DNA of 5,364 nucleotides from Phycisphaerales bacterium (GTDB lineage Bacteria > Planctomycetota > Phycisphaerae > Phycisphaerales > UBA1924). This document shows, piece by piece, positions 1 through 5,364 of this stretch (positions are counted from its first letter, which is position 1; every line of letters starts with the position of its first letter). A model generated the notes under the pieces. It was not told the DNA's origin. It ran no database searches and saw only the letters and a list, made by a program, of their open reading frames with translations. The position numbers and the translations under genes were made by a program. The stretch lies in contig JALOQT010000096.1 of the NCBI GenBank assembly GCA_025453375.1, positions 1 through 5,364 of the forward strand, in the 5' to 3' direction.

Positions 1-370
1 GCCATCATCGATGGCGAACGATGGACTGCGGCGGCTGGAGAGGCGGGGCTTCCTGTGTGGCCGACGTCTGCAGTGTCATCGAGTGAGTTTGGCGACCCAG
101 CAATTGAGGGCAGGCGACTGGAGATACTGGTGAACCACCTGACCAGCACCAACGTGTCGGCGCAGGCTCCGCTGAGCCGCGTGCTGGCCAGCAGTGTCGG
201 TGCCATACCGATCGCTTTGCTGGCGCTGTTCTATGCGCGCGCTGCGGTGCGGGGCCGGGTCGCTTGCTCCAGCGGGGGCTGACGAGCAACCCGACGCCGC
301 CGGTGCGGACGAGGTGTTCTTTGTCGATGGTGCGGGGCTGATCGTGCGGTCGGTGTCGCACTATGGCTAG
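1..370 (+). pseudogene. C-terminal end of an unrecognised protein, 5' end outside window, apparent frameshift
   Basis: Frame 1 is open from base 1 to a TGA at 280-282 (93 codons, no start needed inside the window). It includes RLEILVNHLTSTNVSAQAP and a hydrophobic stretch at codons 61-79 (VLASSVGAIPIALLALFYA) that could be a membrane helix. The last ten codons of frame 1 look random. Frame 2, in contrast, reads on plausibly from about 255 to a TAG at 368-370, including ADEVFFVDGAGLIVRSVSHYG, with G-first codons as in real genes. Removing one G from the GGGG run at 251-254 joins the two halves into one reading frame of about 122 residues. I infer either a genuine frameshift (decaying gene) or a one-base sequence error. 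I do not recognise the family. If the frameshift is not real, the gene simply ends at 282. The presence of coding sequence here is moderately supported; its function is unknown. Confidence 0.42.
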
Positions 371-685
371 GCCGCGCGGGCGTCGTGCGGAGGCTGTGGA
401 TATCCTGTGTACGATATTTGTCTGGTGGTGGGGAGGGTGTTGGGGCGGTTGACCTCGGTTGGGGAGGGGGCAACAATCCACCCCTTGCTCCGGATCGCGC
501 AGGCGCGGTCGGTGTGGGGTTGTGGGCGAATGCGAAGAGGGCTGGATGTCGGTGTTGGTGCTGCTGGGAGAGTCTTTGGGCTTGTCGATTCTGGTGGGCA
601 ACGTTGCGAAATGGGCGTTGTGCATCGTCGGGAAATCAGCGGCAGGTTGGTCGGCTGGTGTGGTTGGTGGTTGGATAGAGCCGAG
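371..685. other. gene-free leader region, G/T-rich on the + strand
   Basis: No convincing gene is visible in these 315 bases. The + strand is strongly enriched in G and T, so the reverse strand yields long Pro/Arg/His-rich reading frames that look like composition artefacts. The + frames give overlapping Gly/Val/Trp-rich peptides with no family resemblance. The stretch holds a candidate promoter (449-477) and several G-tracts (430-470). From about 484 it would be the roughly 200-nt 5' leader of the tRNA-Thr-tuf transcript. Confidence 0.6.
449..477 (+). promoter_or_regulatory. candidate sigma70-type promoter for tRNA-Thr-tuf
   Basis: TTGACC at 449-454 matches the -35 consensus at five of six positions. 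AACAAT at 472-477 matches the -10 consensus at four of six, including the key A2 and T6. The spacer (455-471) is exactly 17 nt. Transcription would begin near 484, about 200 nt before the tRNA. The spacer is unusually G-rich (GGGGAGGGGG at 461-470). This is the best promoter-like pair I found upstream of the tRNA, and the call rests on consensus match and position only. Confidence 0.42.
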
Positions 686-757
<72 letters not shown>

Positions 758-825
758 CTTTTGATTGTGCACGGGCTGGTTGCCCGGGCTGGAACACTCA
801 ATAACACGCAGGTTTTGACTCGATT

Positions 826-830
826 CGGAG
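826..830 (+). promoter_or_regulatory. ribosome binding site deciding the tuf start
   Basis: CGGAG lies 7 nt before ATG 838. This favours 838 over an in-frame TTG at 832, which would be only 1 nt from the site and would add Met-Thr before the usual MAKxxF start of EF-Tu. A short hairpin (CGGGC 772-776 with GCCCG 782-786) sits upstream between the tRNA and tuf. Confidence 0.7.
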
Positions 831-837
831 ATTGACT

Positions 838-2055
<1,218 letters not shown>

Positions 2056-2187
2056 GCAGGATCGGTTGGTTGGTGAGTTTCGTGGCGGGTGAGAATCAGT
2101 TCGGTGGCATCCGGCGGGATGGATGGGCGTGGCCCTGAAGACCGCTTCTGACAACGGGATGAGCCGCACGATCAGGATGGTTTCAAG

Positions 2188-2219
2188 CAGCCCGGCGGGG
2201 AGACTCGCCGGGCTGATTT
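2188..2219 (+). terminator. strong GC hairpin after tuf, possible terminator or attenuator
   Basis: CAGCCCGGCG (2188-2197) pairs perfectly with CGCCGGGCTG (2206-2215) across an 8-nt loop, followed by ATTTGT. The 10-bp stem is strong but the T-run is short, so complete termination is uncertain. It lies 132 nt after the tuf stop and about 100 nt before rpmG. It could trim or partly stop tuf transcripts so that EF-Tu is made in excess over L33, SecE and NusG. That role is inference. Confidence 0.55.
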
Positions 2220-2312
2220 GTCGGAGATGTTGACGAGGTTTTTCGCGTACAACCGGCGGCAATCGGCGGGCAGAGGCCCGGGCGAGCCGCCGCAACACAG
2301 CAGAGGTGGTTT

Positions 2313-2495
2313 ATGGCCAAGGGCAAGAGTCTGGCGCGTGAATATGTGTGGCTGCAGTGCACCGAGACGGGTGACCTGAACTATCGCACCGAGATCAACG
2401 TCAAGGGCGGCATCGCCGAGAAGCTCAAGGCGGGCTTCAAGAAGTATTGCCCGCGCCTGCGCAAGCACACGCTGCACAAGATCAAGCGCAAGTAA
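2313..2495 (+). CDS. rpmG: 50S ribosomal protein L33
   Basis: This small, basic protein of the large ribosomal subunit sits near the E site. It has 60 residues with Lys/Arg-rich ends. The core runs from [16 protein letters not shown] (9-24) to [14 protein letters not shown] (42-55), the classic L33 signature at the usual spacing. Zinc-binding L33 proteins carry four cysteines in two CxxC knuckles. This one keeps only the first Cys of each (C16 and C46), with T19 and L49 where the second would be, so zinc binding is doubtful. The start is supported by a good ribosome site, AGAGGTGG at 2302-2309, 3 nt before ATG. The gene lies in the common tuf-rpmG-tRNA-Trp-secE-nusG order. Few alternatives exist, and the family call is firm. 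Confidence 0.95.
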   Translation: MAKGKSLAREYVWLQCTETGDLNYRTEINVKGGIAEKLKAGFKKYCPRLRKHTLHKIKRK

Positions 2496-2510
2496 GCGGC
2501 CGCGGCGAGA

Positions 2511-2541
2511 GGGATCGAGGGACATGGGATCAGGGATCGAG
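2511..2541. repeat. short GGGATC-type direct repeats
   Basis: GGGATCGAG occurs at 2511-2519 and again at 2533-2541, with GGGATCA at 2526-2532 directly abutting the second copy. Three GGGATC words therefore fall in 31 bases, two of them spaced exactly 7 apart. It looks like a small or decayed heptamer array, 15 nt after the rpmG stop. Confidence 0.55.
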
Positions 2542-2581
2542 AAGATGCGTGAGCGCAACTCCTCGAAGCGACTGATGCCCA

Positions 2582-2710
2582 AGCTCCCGAGCCAGCGCAG
2601 GGCAGGTGCCCATGCTGGTGAGCTGCGGCGGGCGTGGCCTGTCGCAGATCAGTCCTGATCGGGCACGCGAGCGCCAGAAGCGCAACGTGCCCAAGCCCTC
2701 GCCAGGCTTG
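2582..2710. other. run of nested inverted repeats, possible structured RNA or dispersed element
   Basis: Four foldable units lie almost end to end. Unit 1 is AGCTC 2582-2586 with GAGCT 2620-2624, enclosing CCAGC 2592-2596 with GCTGG 2614-2618, enclosing GGGCA 2600-2604 with TGCCC 2607-2611. Unit 2 is GATCAG 2647-2652 with CTGATC 2655-2660. Unit 3 is GGGCACG 2661-2667 with CGTGCCC 2686-2692, enclosing GCGC 2671-2674 with GCGC 2680-2683. Unit 4 is CAAGCC 2692-2697 with GGCTTG 2705-2710. Short inverted repeats are common by chance in GC-rich DNA, but nested stems in this density are less expected. It could be a processing or termination structure after rpmG, or one copy of an interspersed repeat. 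Function is unknown. Confidence 0.4.
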
Positions 2711-2757
2711 CCCGATGCGGCGGCGACCGATGGCTGACCATGGCTTGGACTCTTTCC

Positions 2758-2778
2758 TGATGGCTGATGGCTGATGCC
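2758..2778. repeat. TGATGGC heptamer, three tandem copies
   Basis: TGATGGC at 2758-2764 and 2765-2771 is followed by TGATGCC at 2772-2778 (one mismatch). Further GATGGCT/CATGGCT words occur just upstream at 2729-2745, suggesting an older, partly decayed array. Confidence 0.7.
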
Positions 2779-2826
2779 TTCTGTTTCTCGACTCTCTTCG
2801 GTGTTTGACAAACTAAGTTGGTTCAC

Positions 2827-2899
2827 ACGGCGGTAGCTCAATTGGTAGAGCAGCGGATTCCAAATCCGCAGGTTGCGGGTTCGATTCCCTCCCGCCGTG
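2827..2899 (+). tRNA. tRNA-Trp (anticodon CCA)
   Basis: A 73-nt cloverleaf is clear. The acceptor is ACGGCGG (2827-2833) with CCGCCGT (2892-2898), and the discriminator is G2899, the expected identity base for tryptophan. The D stem is GCTC/GAGC (2836-2839, 2848-2851). The anticodon stem GCGGA/TCCGC encloses loop TTCCAAA, with CCA at 2860-2862. The T stem GCGGG/CCCTC (2875-2879, 2887-2891) has a C-T mismatch at 2876/2890 (positions 50-64), with loop TTCGATT. The CCA end is not encoded. A tRNA-Trp just before secE-nusG is a frequent bacterial arrangement. Confidence 0.96.
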
Positions 2900-3115
2900 C
2901 TTGATGAAGACTCGGGCCACGGTTCATGCCTCGATAACGGCGTGGAGCATGGCCAGAGTCGGCCCTGATGTGACGCGGCCTTCGAGATTGCCTTGAAGGG
3001 CCATGTGCTTCGGGGATGAAGTCGGTGTTCGAGTTAGTGGGGCGTGTGTCAGTCTTGTCGCGTGCTTCGAGCGCTCGGCGGCTGATGCGTGCTCCGGGCG
3101 GGCAAGCCCGCTGAA

Positions 3116-3122
3116 AGAGGAA
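3116..3122 (+). promoter_or_regulatory. ribosome binding site deciding the secE start
   Basis: AGAGGAA ends 8 nt before ATG 3131. This supports 3131 over an upstream in-frame start at 3089, which lacks a site and would add LRAGKPAERGSHP-like sequence. A compact hairpin (GCGGG 3098-3102 with CCCGC 3107-3111) lies directly upstream. An ATG at 3137 is possible but further from the site. Confidence 0.65.
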
Positions 3123-3130
3123 GCCACCCG

Positions 3131-3850
3131 ATGGCGATGAGCATTCACAAGCCGGGTCAGGGTTACTGGGTCCGCGTAATGACCGCGGGGTTGATCGGTC
3201 TGGTCACCGTCGCGCTGGCGCTGTGGCTGTATGGCCAGGGCACGCTGATCGCCGAGAGCCTGCCCAAACGAGTCTGGGCGGCGGCGGTGCTGTCCAAACC
3301 GACCGATGCCACCGCGTTGACGCCCGGCACGCCGGTCAAGCTTTTTGCCGCGGCAGCGCGTGATGGCAAGCCCTCACCGCTTGGTTCGGCGGTCTTCGCC
3401 GGGCTTGAGACTGGCACGACCGGCGCCGAGACGGCGCGGCTGACAGATGTCAAGATCGATCGCGTCGCTGGCGGGCCGCGGCGTGATGCATCGGAGATGG
3501 CGACGATCGTCGCGCAGAGTGCGACGGAGATCACGCCAGCCAACAGCTTTGCGGTCAATCGCCCAGTGGGCACGGCTCCGGTTGATGGCACGCTGCTGGG
3601 CGGGTCGATCGTTGCCGGTGTTCTGGTGATCGGCACGGTCATCGGCTTCTGGCTTGTCGGCGTGCGGGTCAAGACGGTTGAGTGGCTGATCGCGTGCGAT
3701 TACGAAATGTCGCGCGTCAACTGGTCGACGCCGAAGGTCATCATGGGCAGCACGTGGGTCGTCATTGGCGCGTGCCTGCTGCTGTCGGCGATTCTGTTCC
3801 TGTCGGACTTTGGCTTCCGGTTCCTTGGCCAGTTGGCCGACCTGGTGTAA
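3131..3850 (+). CDS. secE: protein translocase subunit SecE, enlarged form with periplasmic insert
   Basis: SecE clamps SecY in the SecYEG inner-membrane channel and is essential for Sec export. The identifying part is C-terminal. An amphipathic stretch KTVEWLIACDYEMSRVNWST (181-200) matches the SecE motif in which the helix ends in a VxWP/S-type turn, and is followed by membrane helix GSTWVVIGACLLLSAILFL (206-224). Total length is 239 residues, against about 60-70 for single-helix SecE and 127 for E. coli. Two further hydrophobic helices are seen at about 16-35 and 155-178. Between them lies a hydrophilic segment of about 119 residues (36-154), rich in Ala, Thr, Pro and Gly, likely outside the cytoplasm, which I cannot assign to a family. 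The position directly upstream of nusG supports the call strongly. A GC-rich hairpin follows the stop. Confidence 0.92.
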   Translation: MAMSIHKPGQGYWVRVMTAGLIGLVTVALALWLYGQGTLIAESLPKRVWAAAVLSKPTDATALTPGTPVKLFAAAARDGKPSPLGSAVFAGLETGTTGAETARLTDVKIDRVAGGPRRDASEMATIVAQSATEITPANSFAVNRPVGTAPVDGTLLGGSIVAGVLVIGTVIGFWLVGVRVKTVEWLIACDYEMSRVNWSTPKVIMGSTWVVIGACLLLSAILFLSDFGFRFLGQLADLV

Positions 3851-3855
3851 CTCTG

Positions 3856-3882
3856 CGGCCGGCGGCGCGCACGCCGCGGCTG
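3856..3882 (+). other. GC-rich hairpin between secE and nusG
   Basis: GCGGCG (3862-3867) pairs with CGCCGC (3872-3877) across loop CGCA. The stem is extended by GCC (3858-3860) with GGC (3878-3880) past a bulged G, and by outer G-T and C-G pairs. No T-run follows, so it is not a standard terminator. It could protect the secE mRNA end or modulate nusG expression. The fold is visible; the role is a guess. Confidence 0.4.
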
Positions 3883-3953
3883 ATTCTGGCGAGACTCACT
3901 TCGCCTTCCGCGTCCCTTTGCTGGACGACCACCGACTCACTCTGGATTGACCC

Positions 3954-4697
3954 ATGCTCGAGAACGACACGAATACGACGCCCGACACTGCTCCTGCCGC
4001 CGCCCCGGCCGCGACGCCGGCTCCTGCTGCGGGCAAGAAGCCGCGCAAGAAGGCCGGCACCGAAGAGCGGCCCACCGCGGCACAGTTGACCGAAGTGCAG
4101 CGCAACAGCATGATCATCCCCGGCGAGCCGATGACGCGCGACGGGATGAACTGGTTCGTGCTGCGTGTGGCCAGCAACAAGGAATCCAGCGTGCGCGACA
4201 CGCTGCTGCGCAAGGTGCAGATCGAGACGCTCGGCCACCTCGTCGGCCGCATCCTGGTGCCGACGGAGAAGTCGCGCACGGTCAAGAACGGCAAGAGCAA
4301 GACTGTCGAGACGAAGCTGTACCCCGGCTACTGCTTTGTCGAGATGAAGCTTGAGGACGACGGCCGCATCCCGCAGGATGTGTTCTTCGTGATCAAGGAG
4401 ACGACGGGCGTGGGTGACTTCGTCGGCACCAAGGGCCGCCCGACGCCGATGAAGCAGCACGAGATCGAGAAGATGCAGGCCGCGTCGATGCGCGTGGAAG
4501 ATCAGCCGCAGGTCAAGCTCGTCTTCACCAAGGGCGAGAACGTCAACATCACCGACGGCCCGTTTGCGGGCTTCGAAGGCACGGTCGACGAATTGCTGCC
4601 AGACAAGGGCCTCGTTCGCGTGCTGGTGACGATCTTCGGCCGCCAGGCACCGGTCGAACTGCAGGAGTGGCAGCTGGCCAAGCCGGAGCAGGTCTAA
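3954..4697 (+). CDS. nusG: transcription termination/antitermination factor NusG
   Basis: NusG binds the RNA polymerase clamp, suppresses pausing, and links polymerase to Rho or to the ribosome through its KOW domain. The NGN domain spans about residues 65-176. It begins MNWFVLRVASNKE, with VPTEK at 102-106, the hallmark YPGYCFVEM at 123-131, and VGDFVGTKGRPTPM at 153-166. The KOW domain (about 188-243) contains FTKGENVNITDGPFAGFEG and IFGRQAPVEL. Length is 247 against 181 in E. coli. The excess is mostly a 64-residue N-terminal extension: an Ala/Pro/Thr-rich stretch (8-26), a basic KKPRKK patch (28-33), then a short polar segment. The start lacks a strong ribosome site (only GGA at 3944-3946), so a later start is possible; ATG at residue 65 would give a near-standard NusG. 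It follows secE by 103 nt. The usual rplK neighbour is absent downstream. Confidence 0.96.
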   Translation: MLENDTNTTPDTAPAAAPAATPAPAAGKKPRKKAGTEERPTAAQLTEVQRNSMIIPGEPMTRDGMNWFVLRVASNKESSVRDTLLRKVQIETLGHLVGRILVPTEKSRTVKNGKSKTVETKLYPGYCFVEMKLEDDGRIPQDVFFVIKETTGVGDFVGTKGRPTPMKQHEIEKMQAASMRVEDQPQVKLVFTKGENVNITDGPFAGFEGTVDELLPDKGLVRVLVTIFGRQAPVELQEWQLAKPEQV

Positions 4698-4702
4698 CTG
4701 GT

Positions 4703-4790
4703 GTCGCAGTGATGCAGTGACGCAGTGACACAGTGACACAGTGACACAGTGACACAGTGACACAGTGACACAGTGACACAGTGACACAGT
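4703..4790. repeat. octamer tandem array GACACAGT, 11 units
   Basis: Eleven contiguous 8-base units can be counted. The last eight (4727-4790) are perfect GACACAGT. The three nearest nusG are variants: GTCGCAGT (4703-4710), GATGCAGT (4711-4718) and GACGCAGT (4719-4726). The array starts 5 nt after the nusG stop, so it forms the start of the nusG 3' untranslated RNA. The + strand contains recurrent TGA. The reverse strand has no stop in any frame, which produces Cys/His/Val-rich artefact reading frames. There are no spacers, so it is not a CRISPR. Perfect copies at the distal side and decayed copies at the gene side suggest recent expansion by slippage. Confidence 0.95.
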
Positions 4791-4805
4791 AAAGAGCAAT
4801 GACGC

Positions 4806-4838
4806 GACTCTGGAGGTTTGGCCTTCGGAGTTGTTGTT
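4806..4838 (+). terminator. candidate terminator for nusG, between the two arrays
   Basis: CTCTGGAGG (4808-4816) pairs with CCTTCGGAG (4822-4830) across loop TTTGG, using two G-U pairs. The A4807-T4831 and G4806-T4832 pairs extend it. It is followed by TTGTTGTT (4831-4838). The G-U pairs exist only in the + strand transcript, so it favours nusG over rmuC. The T-run is interrupted by G, so strength is uncertain. Confidence 0.45.
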
Positions 4839-4861
4839 GCGCTCTTGCGCCGGTTAATGTA

Positions 4862-4933
4862 CGCTTCGTCGCTTCGTCGCTTCGTCGCTTCGTCGCTTCG
4901 TCGCTTCGTCGCTTCGTCGCTTCGTCGCTTCGT
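4862..4933. repeat. octamer tandem array CGCTTCGT, 9 perfect units
   Basis: Nine identical copies of CGCTTCGT run from 4862 to 4933 with no variation, followed by CG and then the complement of the rmuC stop codon (4936-4938). The array has no stop codon in any of six frames; the reverse strand encodes a repeating SDEATKRR. The unit is unrelated to that of the neighbouring array, though the period is the same. It lies 71 bases after the first array, with a hairpin between. No spacers are present, so CRISPR is excluded. Confidence 0.95.
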
Positions 4934-4935
4934 CG

Positions 4936-5364
4936 TCACCGCCCCGTCGGGGTGTCCATCGTGCCGGGCGCAGGAAGGGCGGCGTGGCTGGGGGTTTCGA
5001 AGAGCGTGGTGCTGCCGCGGATCTGTGATTCGATCGGCTTGATCTCTGGCAGTGCGCGGCTCGAGTCGGCATCAGCCCCGGGCGCGCCGGGCAGGCCCGC
5101 GGCCAGGCCGTCGGCCTGGGCGATCTTGTCAAATTGTGGGCGGACGCGCCGCTCGAAGCTGCCCACCGCTTCGTTGTAACTGCCGACGACCATGCCCAGC
5201 CGCTCGCCCACCTTTTGGATGTGGCCGAACATCACGCCCATGCGCTCGCGCAGCACGCGCACGTGCTCGCCGATTTCGCGGGCCGTCTCGCTGAGGCGCT
5301 GCTCGCGGAAGCCCACCGCGACGGCTTGCAGCATCGCAATCAGTGTCGCCGGGCTGGCCAGGAT
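4936..5364 (-). CDS. rmuC: RmuC family protein, C-terminal part (start beyond right edge)
   Basis: RmuC proteins resemble a nuclease core joined to coiled coils. E. coli rmuC mutants show altered recombination at inverted repeats; the biochemical activity is not firmly established. The 142 residues seen begin ILASPATLIAMLQAVAVGFR, matching the conserved end of the RmuC core (typically ATPxTLIALLRAVAYGWR). A helical segment QRLSETAREIGEHVRVLRER follows, then VGERLGMVVGSYNEAVGSF and ERRVRPQFDKIAQ, the usual final conserved block. After that comes a tail of about 65 residues rich in Ala, Pro and Ser with no conservation I know. The reading frame is open to the window edge, so the N-terminal part is missing only because of the window. 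It is convergent with nusG, and its stop codon is 2 nt from the CGCTTCGT array. Confidence 0.9.
   Translation of the reverse strand: MLASPATLIAMLQAVAVGFREQRLSETAREIGEHVRVLRERMGVMFGHIQKVGERLGMVVGSYNEAVGSFERRVRPQFDKIAQADGLAAGLPGAPGADADSSRALPEIKPIESQIRGSTTLFETPSHAALPAPGTMDTPTGR

Larger units (their letters stand above)
2496..2826. other. gene-free spacer between rpmG and tRNA-Trp
   Basis: No convincing gene is seen in these 331 bases. A reverse-strand frame (2841-2530) is open for 103 codons, but it has no family likeness or ribosome site and spans the inverted repeats. The stretch contains a GGGATC-type short repeat (2511-2541), a run of nested inverted repeats (2582-2710), a TGATGGC heptamer triplet (2758-2778), and an AT-richer segment just before the tRNA. 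A TTGACA at 2805-2810 has no usable -10 partner before the tRNA. Confidence 0.6.

Noticed and set aside
5..625. Reverse-strand open frame of 206 codons at the left edge
   Set aside because: Pro/Arg/His-rich translation of a G/T-rich + strand, with no domain and no ribosome site; the + strand frames in 1-370 are more gene-like.
647..679. Promoter directly before tRNA-Thr (TTGGTC with GATAGA)
   Set aside because: Spacing is 21 nt, the -10 is poor, and transcription would begin at the mature tRNA end.
832..837. TTG start for tuf giving MTMAKG
   Set aside because: Too close to the ribosome site and absent from EF-Tu families, which begin MAKxxF.
2805..2810. TTGACA as a -35 box for tRNA-Trp/secE
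   Set aside because: A 17-nt spacing puts the -10 at 2828-2833 (CGGCGG) inside the tRNA; no other suitable -10 is present.
2530..2841. Reverse-strand open frame of 103 codons between rpmG and tRNA-Trp
   Set aside because: Overlaps tRNA-Trp and inverted repeats, shows no recognisable domain or start signal; kept only as part of the structured-spacer observation.
3089..3130. Upstream start for secE
   Set aside because: No ribosome site in front of it, and it overlaps the hairpin and the ribosome site used by ATG 3131.
3762..4799. Reverse-strand open frame of 345 codons opposite nusG, beginning in the octamer array
   Set aside because: Its start consists of the repeat translated as a Cys/His/Val pattern, and the rest is the complement of nusG.
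4703..4933. CRISPR array
   Set aside because: Units are 8 bases, directly abutting, with no spacers and no cas genes nearby.

Overview
The window is a high-GC bacterial chromosome segment centred on a translation/secretion/transcription-elongation cluster, all on the + strand: tRNA-Thr(GGU) - tuf (EF-Tu) - rpmG (L33) - tRNA-Trp(CCA) - secE - nusG. The order is a widely conserved bacterial arrangement. The protein sequences point to Planctomycetota, probably a Phycisphaerae-like lineage. EF-Tu has a switch I reading KTVTI where most bacteria have RGITI, L33 has a CTETGDLNY / [13 protein letters not shown] pattern, and SecE is unusually large with three predicted membrane segments. The lineage call is inference from remembered family patterns; no search was run.

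Layout. 1-370: the 3' end of an unrecognised gene with a hydrophobic segment, apparently frameshifted at a GGGG run near 251-254. 371-685: gene-free, G/T-rich on the + strand, with one respectable sigma70-type promoter candidate (449-477) buried in a cluster of G-tracts. 686-757 tRNA-Thr, then 838-2055 tuf. 2056-2312: spacer with a strong GC hairpin (2188-2215). 2313-2495 rpmG. 2496-2826: gene-free DNA with short heptamer repeats and a dense run of nested inverted repeats (2582-2710). 2827-2899 tRNA-Trp, 3131-3850 secE, 3954-4697 nusG. 4698-4935: two different perfect octanucleotide arrays separated by a terminator-like hairpin. 4936-5364: the C-terminal part of rmuC on the - strand, running off the right edge.

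How the genes work together. tRNA-Thr, tRNA-Trp, EF-Tu and L33 serve translation. SecE is the essential small subunit of the SecYEG channel, and NusG is the elongation factor that couples RNA polymerase to ribosomes or Rho. In most bacteria nusG is followed by rplK-rplA-rplJ-rplL-rpoBC. Here that continuation is missing: nusG ends 5 nt before an octamer array and faces a convergent rmuC gene.

I found no mobile element, CRISPR array or defence system. The points most worth a second look are the EF-Tu G-motif changes, the large extracytoplasmic insert in SecE, the paired octamer arrays hugging the two convergent stop codons, and the structured spacer between rpmG and tRNA-Trp.
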